DNA from: Sepioteuthis lessoniana
Taxonomy: Eukaryota > Mollusca > Cephalopoda > Myopsida > Loliginidae
Assembly (NCBI GenBank): GCA_963585895.1
Contig: OY757917.1
Coordinates: 107,820,207 to 107,884,206 of the forward strand
Direction of reading: 5' to 3'
Length of the DNA: 64,000 nt
The notes beneath the pieces were generated by a model, which was not told the DNA's origin, made no database searches, and saw only the letters and a list, made by a program, of their open reading frames with translations. Numbering within the stretch: position 1 is the first letter of the stretch; each line of letters starts with the position of its first letter. Below, in pieces: positions 13,096 through 24,967 of this stretch. The position numbers and the translations under genes are program-made.

Positions 13096-14327
13096 TTCAT
13101 ATCGGTATGCTATATCCATTTCACACATGGCGTTTATTATGGCTATGGTACAGCATAGCTGGTTTTAAAATTGAATGTTTAAATACAATCTCATGAGTGA
13201 TTCTTTTTTAGTTGAATTTAAACTTTTTTACAAAATGTATATAGAATGAACACGTAGCCAAGCTACTGAAAATGAGTTTCAACGTTTGGTTTAAATTGAA
13301 TATGTTATATTACTAAGATTAGTAGATCTCCAGTCTTATTCTTGGCGAGTATTAATTTCTACGGACTGCTTGAGTCTTGGGTTATTGGATATATCATATC
13401 CTGTCAGAATAAGAAGGGTTGGGTAAATTCATATCTAATACACTCCACGTCATCATTACTGCAAATAACAAAATCATAAGAGTATATAACAATACAACAG
13501 TATACACACTATAGATTTAGATTTGTTCCTTTGTTTAATGGCATGTCAACATTCGTGGGTTATTTTAATACCAAAGCCATTTCAGTGATTAACCCATTGC
13601 TGTGGACATATAGGCTTTATATAATTCGAAAGGGCATATAACATCATGTTTGCATATGACACAATATGATACATATATATATATATATATATATGATAGT
13701 ATAAAAATAGTATATTACAATATAATAACAACATATGACATTATAACAGTGCGTTATAAGATAAAATAAAAATTAACTATAAGATTATAGTGCATACCAA
13801 CATACAAAAAGTATATAATAATTTAATAACAATATTTAACAATACAATGATAGCATACAACAGTATAATGGCTGTTTTATTATCAGGATTATTCAAAACG
13901 ATCACAATGACATTGTCAAAGGCCGATTAAAATTTTTGGTCAACCAAATAGAACAGCCAATGAAGCCAGTAAAAATTCGACTTTCGAAGGAAAACCAATT
14001 TTATCATTGAAATCTGATGTTGCCTATTTTAAATAGTTTTGTATAGCAATTCCCATTTGATATTTCAGGTCATCTAAAATTATCGGGATATGGCGTGATT
14101 AATGTTATTTAATGTTAAAAGAATTTATTGAACATTTTAAGAATATGCAGACTGTATTTCAGACATATTCAAAAATATTTTAATTATTACTGTAATTTTC
14201 GGAAGGCATTCAGTGAAAAATGACTAAAAATAAATTTAAAACATTAAATGTTGAGAATGTTTGAAATGCTTCACTCTATAATTCGTTTTAAACAAGGAAG
14301 CATCAAGTGGTAATCATCAGCTTCTTT
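13089..14327. other. Unassigned AT-rich stretch
   Basis: Includes a short (AT)n at about 13673-13694 and a run of imperfect ATAACA-like motifs at 13440-13870. No gene recognised. Confidence 0.45.

Positions 14328-14377
<50 letters not shown>
14328..14377. repeat. (CT)n microsatellite
   Basis: About 24 CT units. Confidence 0.96.
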
Positions 14378-14378
<1 letters not shown>

Positions 14379-15360
14379 TGCAGACTGTTAGAATTATCTT
14401 TCTTCCAATTCACCTACCGTTTCATTCGCTTTTATCACCGATCATCTTCAGGTGTCTTTTGTTGTTTGCAAAAAGTCTACGGGAATTTCAATGTTAACCC
14501 GCTGTTTGAATCACAGAGTTAGATTATTGTGCTTGTAGAGTAGGTATTTCTTTATTAACTTTTTCTTGCTATTCTAGGCAACAGACGATACTTTTCTTTT
14601 TATTGTACGGACGGTGGTTTTTGAAATAAACATATTTCTAGTAAAAGTTGTCTTATTTTTAAAGATACCTTAAAGCATAAGATGGTCTCATTAGAAGAAA
14701 AAGATTAAGAAGGCTGTGTTAATATGAAACATGCAGCTACTTTTTATCTACCCGACGTTGGAGCCATGTCCGAAAGATAATAAGGATCTAGAGTCAATAC
14801 GATAGAATGGCAATATTCATAAGCAATTGAACACTTTGAAGATATTGCCTCTAATTCAAACTTCATACAGAGAAGAATAATACGGAAGACGGTGTGTATA
14901 CGATCGCATAATGTTTTGGTAGAGAATATATTTAGGAAACATGCGGCTCCTAGAAAGTAAGGGATATAAAAAAAGCCGAAGTCATAATAGAGACAAGAAA
15001 ATTCGGAATAAGTGGTAACATATGGAGAAAATAAGATGTCGACAGAATCTTTAAAATGAAGTAAGAATATATAAGGAGCCACAGTGTAAAACAAAAACAA
15101 AAACAAAAACTTAAGCAATCAGCGCATATACTAGGCCATAATGTCCTCTCTAGATGTTCTGGTATGGAGATGAATTCAATCTTGGAAGCAATTAATAGGT
15201 AGAAGAAACAAGACAACCTCAGAAAAAAGAAATGACTTTTAAGATAAATCATCCGTAAGAAAACTGAGACATTAGGTTCAGAAAAAACCCTAGACCAATT
15301 TCTCAGAAAAATAAGACCTCAAGTCAAATATTTAACAGGAAATTCTGTGTTCAGTCTCTG
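14378..15360. other. Unassigned, possibly decayed element
   Basis: Two overlapping minus-strand frames (14744-15118 and 14950-15252) are Phe/Leu-rich and look like the antisense of something else. The plus strand can be read as a broken, charged protein-like sequence leading into repeat R1 at 15361-15430, so part of this kilobase may belong to the same unknown element. I cannot identify it. Confidence 0.35.
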
Positions 15361-15430
15361 GTACCGCTTCCTGGTACAGCGCTAAAGGCAAAATGTGACT
15401 GTCTCGAGTTACCCGCAAAGCATGGACGTG
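15361..15430 (-). repeat. Dispersed repeat R1, minus copy
   Basis: Reverse complement aligns with 12042-12110, sharing CCATGC...GGGTAAC.CGA.ACAGTCA and the GGAAGCGG block. The minus-strand frame at 15332-15625 contains HVHALRVTRDSH followed by the LYQEAVPETEHR stretch. Confidence 0.75.
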
Positions 15431-15621
15431 GAATAAAAACAGTCTTCTCCCATGATTCAAATAAATGGTTAAGCTCGAAATTCCCGAAAGGTTAGCGAAT
15501 ACGACAAAAGGCACATATAGAAGGCCGAAGAGAACAGTAGTAGAAATATTGTGAGTATCGTAACCAAAATGAGTATAGCACTCTGCAATGTATAGAGAAT
15601 AAAAATAATTACAACACCTCG

Positions 15622-15624
<3 letters not shown>

Positions 15625-15664
<40 letters not shown>

Positions 15665-15692
15665 ACGAATTGTCGTAATTATATATATATAT
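15625..15692. repeat. Two (AT)n tracts
   Basis: TA repeats at 15625-15660 and 15680-15694, separated by TTTGACGAATTGTCG. Confidence 0.95.
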
Positions 15693-16043
15693 ATACACTT
15701 TTTCCTTTAATAAAAACAAAAAAAAACGGTCACATTAGGATTATGAATTTATTTCCATCCTTTTATGGGTATTGATATGAATCAATAACATAAAAAATAA
15801 CAGGACTTCTTCAGATCTTTTCTTTCTTTCATCCATTAGATCTGAAAAGGCCCGTTATTTTTGGTAACAGGATGGAAATAAATTTATTATCCTAACTTGA
15901 TTGGTTTTTGTTTTTCTTAAAGGAATTATTACCATGTGATGTCAGTTAAATTGGGCTCTTTACTAGGAAAATTTAAATGTTCATAGTTGAATTATTTTTT
16001 GTCCTGATGGAATTATACCCGACTCTGGTTTAACTGGACTGAT

Positions 16044-16046
<3 letters not shown>

Positions 16047-16107
<61 letters not shown>

Positions 16108-16128
16108 TTATATATATATATATAAATG

Positions 16129-16176
<48 letters not shown>
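16047..16176. repeat. Long (AT)n tract with palindromic centre
   Basis: About 130 bp of AT repeats broken by CATTTATATATATATATAAATG, itself a palindrome, so the whole tract could extrude as a cruciform. Confidence 0.95.
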
Positions 16177-16178
<2 letters not shown>

Positions 16179-17100
16179 CAGATTCCTACTTACTTAAAGC
16201 ATCAATACATTTGACTAGGTATTCACGTAAGATCAGCCACATTCATGTACCCACACACACGAACTTGTTCATTTACAGCTTCTGTTATTCAAGTATAAGA
16301 AAAAAGCAGTCCTATTTCATAATATAATAAATATTTCATTAAGATAATATGATGCAAATATTATTGATAATTCTAACTTTTAGACCTATTCTATGCTACT
16401 TTTTTTCCTTTGTGACTGTGCGTTACTTTTTAATAAACATGAAAATTAGCAATGGATGCATGATATTAAGATTAACGCATTGAAAGACAAGTTTGTATAT
16501 AACCTTTGTTACTGGTTACACAACTGTTTTTTGGTGGGTAAAGTCTCTTTGTAATATTCCTAAGCAGCTATAAGATAAAACATCGGAAAGATTGTCTATC
16601 CGTGAAGAATATCTCATGTGAGGCCTTTGTTTGTTTATTACAAAAGATATCGTGATGAATGATGAATGGAAATCTACATAATTTATCAGTATATTTCTTA
16701 AACAATGTCCAGCCGCTCGCTGGAAAATTACAGATGAATAAAATTATATTGTACGAAATAGACAATCAAACTTGCAGCAATCACGACGTGAGCGTAGTCA
16801 CAAATAAAAAGCGAAAAAACACATTGCGATAGAAATCAAAATCTTGCAATTGCTCTGACCTTCACGAAAGTTACTGGGTTTGTGCAAAACAACTTCAACA
16901 GAACTGAAGATATGTGACAGAAGCTGTTAATTAGTAAGCAGACCATTTTCCTGGTTTCCGATTCAATCTGTATCAATTTTAATCTGGTAGAATAGAAGGA
17001 TGAAAATACCATGTCAGAAAAACATGTAGTATCTTGCTTCAAAAGGAATATCTACAATGTATTGACTTATAAGTGTAATATAATGAAATCTTTTCAAATT
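16177..17100. other. Unassigned sequence
   Basis: AT-rich, no recognisable element or exon. Confidence 0.4.
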
Positions 17101-17387
17101 ATTTGGATTTCTTTTTTTGGTGGTGGTGGGTCATTCAATATTTTTTGCTATAGTTACCTCTTTCAAGAATTTATCAAATATATTTTTTGTGTCAGTTCTA
17201 CTTTTACAATTATTAATATTTCATTTTATTCCCTTTTCTTTCGTTTATTTGACGTTTAATTTTTCATTTTTCTATAAACATAATTTTTTGATTTTATTTT
17301 CATCATTTGTCTAATCCATTCTTTCACTCGTTTTATCTTTTAAGAATTTTCTTCGTTTATTTGTCTGTTTCTTTCTTTCTTTCTGTT

Positions 17388-17432
<45 letters not shown>

Positions 17433-17530
17433 TTTCTTTCACAGAATAGTTTTTTTTTTTTCATTTTTCTTTACAAAAGCTTTTTGAATTTTCTCCCGTT
17501 TTCTGTTTTATCCATTTTTCAGTAGTTTTG
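17101..17530. repeat. Pyrimidine-rich tract with (TTTC)n
   Basis: T/C-rich plus strand with TTTC repeats at about 17369-17432. Phe/Leu/Ser-rich frames here are artefacts. Confidence 0.85.
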
Positions 17531-17954
17531 CATCTTTAAAATGTATTTCATTTCATTCTTTATTGTTGCATTTCATTCCTTTAAATTTTCATTAATTCAC
17601 TCAATTCAGTTTTCATCATTACATATTCATCGGTCCTAAGATTTGTCCGCCATGTCGGCGGTAATTGAAAGACGCTAACAGTAAGAACCCTACAAAAAGG
17701 TAAGTCCCTAAAAGTCCCTTTTACTCTGAGTAAGAGTGGATCTGGATATAATAAAATTGAAGGGGAGCTGCACATTCTTGAGATCTCCAGAACCTCTGCC
17801 TCAACACTAGTTTTATTTCATACTCTGGGTACATAGTACAATAGAGAAACTAAGACTGAATCGCTGTCTATCTTAAATGAATCTTGTGCTTCAAACTCAA
17901 TACATATCCCTACTGTTGTGATAAAATGATAAACTGAGATAATATTTACAAATT
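17531..17954. other. Unassigned sequence
   Basis: No element recognised before the LINE-A fragment. Confidence 0.4.
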
Positions 17955-18226
17955 ATTGATTTCACGAAAACTATACAAGTTAGACGAACCAGACACGCGG
18001 AACACTGCTGGAGAAGCAAGGACGAGCGCGTAAGTGATGTACTCCTATGGACCCCCACATATGGCTGTGCAAAAGCAGGACGACCAGCTTGAACTTACAT
18101 ACAGCAACTATGTGAGAACACAGGATGTAACCCATAAGACCTGCCAGAGGCGATGAGTGATAGGGAGAAGTGGCGAGAGAGGTTCAGGGATATCCGTGCT
18201 GGCGGCACGACATGATGATGATGATA
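17955..18226 (+). mobile_element. LINE-A 3' end, 5'-truncated (first of a tandem pair)
   Basis: Encodes, with interruptions, the family tail: RRTRHAEHCWRSKDERV, then CGPPHMAVQKQDDQ in a shifted frame, then the stretch ending with a tail rich in R, E and D, and finishes with GCACGACATGATGATGATG. This tail marks the 3' end of LINE-A. It abuts a second LINE-A end (18242-18759), and the junction sequence is repeated after that copy. Confidence 0.9.
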
Positions 18227-18241
18227 ATGATTGTTAGTTTA

Positions 18242-18759
18242 ACTTTTTTTTTTTTAGCATGGACAGATACCAATAGGCTATCAATTATATTTAAATCAGG
18301 CCTAACCGATAAAATGAAACGCAGTTTCTTCCAGGCAGCGGTCACATCGATACTGCTATATGGATGCACTACATGGACGCTAACAAAACGGCTGGAGAAG
18401 AAGCTAGACGGCAATTACACAAGAATGCTGCGAGCAACCTTGAACAAGTCCTGGCGGCGACACCCCACAAGACACCAACTGTACGGTCACCTGCCTCCTA
18501 CCACGAAAACTATTCAAGTTAGACGAACCAGACATGCAGGACACTGCTGGAGAAGCAGGGACGAACTCATAAGAGATGTACTCTTATGGACCCCCACACA
18601 TGGCCGTGCAAAAGCAGGACGACCAGCATGAACATACATTCAGCAGCTATGTGCGGATACGGGATGTTGTCCTGAAGACCTGCCTTGGGCGATGAACGAT
18701 AGGGAGGAGTGGCGAGAGAGGGTCAGGGATATCCGTGCTACCAGCACGACATGATGATG
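18242..18759 (+). mobile_element. LINE-A 3' end, 5'-truncated, best-preserved tail
   Basis: An open frame of 153 codons (18170-18631) overlaps it. From about 18258 it reads TDTNRLSIIFKSGLTDKMK, then FFQAAVTSILLYGCTTWTLT, NKSWRRHPTRHQLYGHLPP and RRTRHAGHCWRSRDELIRDV, that is, the region after the reverse transcriptase that in many LINEs ends the ORF. A TGA interrupts it at about 18629, and the reading continues as TYIQQLCADTGCCPEDLPWA to the tail GACATGATGATGATG. Flanked by 15-bp direct repeats ATGATTGTTAGTTTA (18227-18241 and 18760-18774), consistent with a target-site duplication. A poly-T just inside the left boundary is unusual. Confidence 0.93.
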
Positions 18760-18774
18760 ATGATTGTTAGTTTA

Positions 18775-19061
18775 TAACTTGAGCATAGGGAATCATCTTT
18801 ATTATATGTTTATATTTACATGTATTGCCAAGTTGTTTCTTCAGACTACGTTACCTACAGTTATATAATATCAAGTAGTCCTATAAAATACAAATAGATG
18901 GCATATAATTCAAATAATCCAATGTAAAACAAATAACTATATGGTTCAAAGTAATTTCTTATTTAATTATACTTATTTTGTATATACTAAACTCTACTGA
19001 AAAACCATCTGCTAATGCTAGAAAAACTCTCAAAAGGGAAAATAATAATAATAATAATAAT
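18775..19061. other. Unassigned spacer ending in (AAT)n
   Basis: AT-rich spacer closing with a short (AAT)n at 19042-19062 that immediately precedes the LINE-B copy. Confidence 0.5.
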
Positions 19062-19062
19062 A

Positions 19063-21200
19063 CTGAAGAATGACAGGACATGATGGAACACATGGTTTCT
19101 GTTTCAAGAAATTCACTTCCATTCACGACAGACTAGCGCTAGAAAGGAACAGATGTCTACAAGGAGCACATGTACCCGAATGGATGACCAAAAGAAAGAC
19201 CACCTTGATCCAAAAAGACCCAAGCAAAGGAACCGCCCCAAACAACTACAGACCAAAAACCTGCCAACCGATGATGTGGAAATATTTTAACCGCACAAAT
19301 AATGGGAGATATTTACTACTCGCAAACAAGCCGCGGTTTGTTCATTATGGAGCAGAAAGGATGCCGCAAAGGATCTAGAGGCACAGCAGAGTCACTTTAC
19401 TTAGATCTATATATGCTAAACTACAGCAATACTAGACGGAAAAATCTAGCTATGGCCTGGATTGACAACAAAAAAGCATAAGATATGTTCCCGCAAAGCT
19501 GAATAATAAACATCCTCAAAATGTACAAATATCGAATGAACTCACAAACTTTATCGGGAAAACCATGAAAACGTGGAGAGTGGAATTGACGATTGGAGGA
19601 AGAAGCATAGCTGAAGCAAAGATCCAAAGAGGTACATTTCAATGAGATCCACTGTCACTGTTACTATTCATATTGCTTTAATGCCACTTAACCACATACT
19701 CAGAAAATACACCGCCGGATACAAACTTAAGAGATCGCAAGAAAAGATCAATCACCTAATGTACATGGATGACATCAAACTATTTGCAAAAAATGAAAAA
19801 TCCGGGAAACCTTAATACAAGCCGTTAGAATATACAGTCAGGACATAGGAATGGAATTTGGCATTGAAAAATGTACCATGCTTGTAATGAAAAGTGAAAA
19901 ATGACAACTAACTGACAGAATGAAACTGCCAAACTAAGACAAGATTAGAACGTTCGGACAAAAGGGAACCTACAAATACTTGGGTATCTTGGTGGCTGAA
20001 ACGATCAAACAAATAGAGACAAACGAGAAGATTAAGAAAGAATATCTAAAAAAAACTAGAAAGCTACTCGAGACAAACTATCAAGCAGAAACCTTTCGCG
20101 AGGAATATATACCTAGTCTGTACCCTGGTTAGATATTCGGGACCATTTTTGAAGTGGACCAGAGAAGAAAATAAACAAATTGACCACAGGATATGAAAAA
20201 TAATGAACATACATAAGGCATTACATGCCAAAGAAGACGTTGATGGACTAAATGTATCAAGAAAGGAGGGAGGAATAGAACTTATGTGCATTAAAGTATG
20301 CGTTGACACATCGATACAACAACTCGATGACTACATAGAAAAACATGGAGGACTAATTACAGTCGTCAGAAATGAAACAGACAACACGATGGACATCATT
20401 AGGAAAACAAATAGGAAAGAAAAATGGGAAGATGAACAACTGGATGGGCGTTTTAAATGACTAATAAACAACACCTCACACGGGAAAAGATGGATGTGGC
20501 TAAAAAAAAAGGAAACTGTGAGAGAGAAACATAATCTCTCCTAACAGCAGCACAAAATAGCCCCTTACGAACCAATCAAATCAATATGAGAATATATAAG
20601 ACGCAACAAAATAGCAAATCTAAGTTATGTGGTGATTGAGGCGAAACGCTCAATCATGTAATAAGGGAATGTAGCAAATTATCACAGAAGGAGTATAAGA
20701 CTAGATACGACTTGATGGGCAAGGTGAACCTCAGGGAGATGTGCAAGAAATTTAAGTTTGAACATACAAAAAAGTGTTCCATGTACAACCAAGCATCTGT
20801 CCTAGAGTATGACACACATAAACTCTTATGGGACATTGACATGCAAACGGATCACCTAATCGCGGCCAGAAAACCAGACCCTATAGTAGTCAACAACAAA
20901 AAAATAACTTGCAAAACTGAAAGAAATTGAAAAAAATGATACGTACTTCGACCTTGCTAGGGAATTGAAAAAAAAACTATGGAACATGAAGGTGACAATT
21001 GTATCAATCGCGATTGGTGCTTTCGGTGCAGTAACTAAAAGATTATAAATGGGAATGGAGGACTTGGAGGTTAAGAGACAAGTGGAGACCATCCAAACTA
21101 CAGCACTACTGAGAACGGCCAGAATACTGAAAAAAGTCCGGGAGACTTGAGGAGACTTGCTGTTACTCAGTTTCCAGTGAAGTACTATTAGCTACAACTT
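19063..21200 (+). mobile_element. LINE-B copy, reverse transcriptase to 3' end (pseudogene)
   Basis: A 2.1-kb copy of an R2-like LINE. It starts within the reverse transcriptase: DGTHGFCFKKFTSIHDRLAL (from about 19082), TTLIQKDPSKGTAPNNYRP, then in other frames WRVELTIGGRSIAEAKIQRG (about 19572) and the catalytic box around MYMDDIK (about 19760). After it come a thumb-like region, the zinc-knuckle/His segment CGD...ETLNHVIREC (about 20630-20672) and the endonuclease-like block QTDHLIAARKPDPIVVNNKK (about 20845). The 3' region ends near 21200. Many frameshifts and stops. An AAT-type tail follows at about 21225-21240. Confidence 0.9.
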
Positions 21201-21407
21201 ATGTCAAAAACTCTCATTGATTAAATAATAATAACAATAATTAGTAAACAATCGTAGTTACTATTCTTAATAAATATACCTTTAAGTTGAATATTTCTCT
21301 TTAATAATTTAAAATATAGACAAAAAAATTAACACGTACTAACAATCCAGGTCAAGATATATCAAAGAATAATGTTCATAAGGGTGTTGAACACCAACCA
21401 TAGTACT
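21201..21407. repeat. LINE-B tail (AAT)n and unassigned flank
   Basis: AAATAATAATAACAATAATTAG at about 21224-21245 is the degenerate AAT tail of the LINE-B copy. The rest is unassigned AT-rich DNA. Confidence 0.6.
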
Positions 21408-21458
21408 CCAGAACTGGAACCTCACCACCACATGTAGTTTAGTGACATACCCAGGACA
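21408..21458 (+). repeat. Dispersed repeat R2, second copy
   Basis: Aligns with 12281-12332, sharing AGAACTGGA.C.TCACCACC and the ACATACC.AGGACA-like end. Confidence 0.65.
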
Positions 21459-21614
21459 CCATATTTTGGCAGTGGGTCTTGGCCCTCTTTAGGAAATTCT
21501 ATTGGCTTATTCTATGCCTGGCAGAGAGGGTCTCACATATCGATGATTCTGTTATATTTGGACGAGCCTAGCAAAAATATATTTCTTTCATTAGTTCGTC
21601 TTTTTATTTATTTA

Positions 21615-21790
21615 TTTACAATATTTGTGAGTTTTTTCACACCAGCGTTACTTGATGGTCTTTCAATAGAGTATGAGTGCTAGCAAGTCTTCCCAAGTCT
21701 CTAGGACTCTACTCACGATTCTGACTTATTTTAATATTGCTCTTGTTTGGAGGGTCTCAGCTCGTCCTCCGATTTTCAACTTTTGTATTG
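21615..21790 (-). mobile_element. LINE-B 3' end fragment
   Basis: On the minus strand the last about 170 bp of LINE-B. The diagnostic plus-strand signature GAGTTTTTTCACACCAGCG...TGATGGTCTTTCA followed by AGCAAGTCTTCCCAAGTCTC is shared with the ends at 43.3, 43.9, 44.8, 45.3 and 48.3 kb. Upstream and downstream of it the match fades. Confidence 0.8.
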
Positions 21791-22680
21791 ATGTTGCTTT
21801 TGTTATTGCTGTTGTTATCATTTCAATATATTCTTTCTTCCAATGTTTCCTTTATTTTTGATATTATTCTAACTCTGACTCTATCACTTCTTCCCAATTT
21901 GTTAATATTATCTTTATTCCATAGTTAGTGAATTTTAACAGTTTCTTCTTCCTTTACGAAAATATATTTATTATTTTTAGAATATTCTATTCTTAATTCT
22001 TGAAATATTTCTGATGCCAATCAATTACTTTTATAGTATTATTAAACTTTTAACTGACAAGGATACATCACGTTTTGTTGTGGCTTTAAAATTCACTTTG
22101 TCATTAATTAACACAATTTTTCACTTACTCATTTAGTTATGGCTGCTAATGTGAAATATGCGCATGGCAACATCAGTATTATATTCTGTACTGTCTCTGC
22201 GAACAAATAACAGCATGGAGAGACTATACCACTTGAATGCACTGATTCAAATGATAATAGTTAATTAACTTCGTAAAACAAAATCAACGAAGGCGTCTAA
22301 CTTTATGGCGGCTTTCGTTGCAGCAGAAAATAGCTGTTGAGAGCTCGAGATTTTTTTGGAGTACAACACATATTGTTCCATTAGTTTCAAGAACAATTGA
22401 GATTTTCAATTGGATAGGGAGATATCAATATTTATTGACGCTAACTTAATCAGATATAAAGCTCTCCATTGCAAAATGAGCCTACTAGTTTGATGGAAAT
22501 AATTGTGTACTTGTCGCTTAAACTAAGGACGGTTTTTAGAGCGAGATAGCAACTAGGATTACAAATGTTCAATGATAAAAATTTCATCATCAGTAAAGAA
22601 AAGTCAAACGCGACGCAGTTTTCTGACTGAGGAATCCGACTATAATTACAGCTAATCTAAGGCTGAAATAATCCCCATTA
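21791..22680. other. Unassigned sequence
   Basis: AT-rich, no gene or repeat recognised. T-rich in the first 150 bp. Confidence 0.4.
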
Positions 22681-22683
22681 AAC

Positions 22684-22709
22684 ACACATACACTCGCACA
22701 CACACACAC

Positions 22710-22775
<66 letters not shown>

Positions 22776-22811
22776 GCCTAGATAGATAGATAGATAGATA
22801 GATAGATATAT
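22684..22811. repeat. (AC)n and (GATA)n microsatellites
   Basis: (CA)n at 22684-22771 with a few breaks, then (GATA)n at about 22781-22808. Confidence 0.96.
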
Positions 22812-22934
22812 AGTTGTAATAAGAACATCTATGTGCAAATCTTGGACGTAGCTACTTACATTTTATTTTGCGCTAATAACTTTAGGGAAGGTCTAAATCC
22901 ACCTTTTTCACTCAGTACCAATTGATAGATGGAG

Positions 22935-23476
22935 CCTTCAGTATGTTTTCAGCCTTTTTTTGTACTGGCATTTAAAATTGTAGTAGACTCTTGAAAATTC
23001 AGTATATTATTGCTATACATCTTATGGGGTGACTGGCAATTTTTTTGTGATTTCAGGTTCAAATGAACAGCTACAGCAGCAATTAGAATACACCCTACTA
23101 AAGCCTGATTGTCACAGCTGGTAAATTTCAAAAATGCAATCTGACATTTAGAAGAATGATATGCAATGAAATATTGTTTTAAACTTGGAAAAATGTCACC
23201 GAAACGTATGGAATGCTTCAGACTGCTTTTCGATCATCTTGCATGAATCGAGCAGAAGCTTTTGAGTGGCATAAGAGATTCACGGGAGGCAGGGAGTCTG
23301 TGAGGGATGATGAGAGGTGTGGGAGGAGTAAGGAAGTCAATAGACCAGAGTTGATTGACCAGAGGGTTGGGGTTTGGGATTCTATATCTAGGTTTTAAGG
23401 GAGTTCAGGAAAAGATTCCCTCGGAAGAGACCAGCACTCTTCAAATATGGGTCAGTGCCATTTTCACCAGGATAAT
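22935..23476 (+). mobile_element. Mariner transposon, 3'-truncated copy
   Basis: Starts with a degraded form of the family's left end, followed by the shared 5' leader GGTTCAAATGAACAGCTACAG (23057-23077). It then gives the N-terminal DNA-binding region: FKLGKMSPKRMECFRLLF, the NRAEAFEWHKRFTGGRESV stretch and RDDERCGRSKEVNRPELI, and finishes inside the FHQDN block at about 23475. The right half, including the third Asp and the right terminal repeat, is absent, and unrelated sequence follows. The deletion junction of the family (after about residue 90) is present here too. Confidence 0.88.
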
Positions 23477-23948
23477 TAATTGATTTTACAAGAAATTGAC
23501 AGAAGGTTAGAGATACTCTGACAATTAAGTATTTCTCGTAGCTCTGTCTCGTATCTGATACCAATAAATCTATTGAATTTGGGAGATTAAGACTCTCTGA
23601 CTGTTCGCTTTCATCCCTGGATATATAAACTGTCACTGAAACTCTCCCGATGCACGTCGCCTTCCATCTCTGGCAGTCAAATCTTCTCTAATCTCTCATA
23701 AGAGAGACATCCCGTTACTACGCAAAATCCGAAGCTTAAATTTTCAAATAGTCTTGCATGAACTTCTAAAGATGGCCACTGCGCTGTCTGGGATATATCA
23801 TCTGTTTTATCCTTGTCTGTGGGTCCACTGGTGATTGAATTTATCTATTTATATGTCTATTATTCCATTTAATTTAGCTTAGCCGGGTTATACATTTATT
23901 GATTTTTTTCATCTAAAGCAAGAATTCACCCCTATCATTACGTAACAT
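23477..23948. other. Unassigned sequence
   Basis: No element recognised. The first 250 bp are somewhat richer in C and G than the surroundings. Confidence 0.4.
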
Positions 23949-23996
23949 CACACACACACACACACACACACGCACATAAATTCACACACACACACA

Positions 23997-24041
<45 letters not shown>
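23949..24041. repeat. (AC)n-(AT)n compound microsatellite
   Basis: Interrupted (CA)n at 23949-23996 followed by (TA)n at 24000-24040. Confidence 0.96.
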
Positions 24042-24902
24042 TTAGACTCGATACGAAATCGGTGCGCCGATTGAAAATCGAAATGTCTACAACTGTTTTG
24101 GTCAATCGATTAGGCCCATAATCACTTCACCATGTTTAAGATTTCGAAAACGTTAGTCGAGGAACATAGAGCTTCGGTCATTAGAATTTTATGGAATATA
24201 TTCGCATATGAACCAGAATATTGCACAAGCTACTTCAGTGAGGCTTTATCTGACCACTTTTGTTTCAAGTGTGTGTATGTGTTGTTTACATGAAATAAAA
24301 CATTGATCATTTAGAAGTCAAAAGCTGTAGTTTAAACCCTTAGAAGACAGAAACAACAATTACGATTAAAACAGAGCTTAGTACAAAAATATCCTTGAAC
24401 AAATTTAACAAATATATCATTTAAAAGAAAGACGAGTAAAATAACCCCACACATAATGCTACTTTTCACAATTTCTTAATGAGAAATCAAGATAGTCATT
24501 GCTGCACATTTATTTATATATTGTTGACACGTTCAAAAGATACTTGAGCCACTAATTGGCATGGTAAATATTTTGCTTTTTGTTGACAGGTTGATACAAC
24601 TTTTTATCTTTTCTTAAAACAGAATATATTTTTGGGAATCCATTAATCCTCAACTTCTTCCTAATGAATAAATTGTATGTTCTCCTACCTTTGTTGAATT
24701 GATATTCTTTACTATGGATTAACCAATTTATTTGTGACTATTAGATTTTTCACATTATACTCTACGAAATCATGGCGCCATTCATATTATCTTTCATGTT
24801 TAAAAGACGAATTTGGGTATTAAAATATTTCTTCAATTGTTTTCTCTTTTGATACCATATCCACAATCAGGTCTGCTTAGGCTTTTACCGTGGCAAGGTA
24901 AA

Positions 24903-24967
<65 letters not shown>

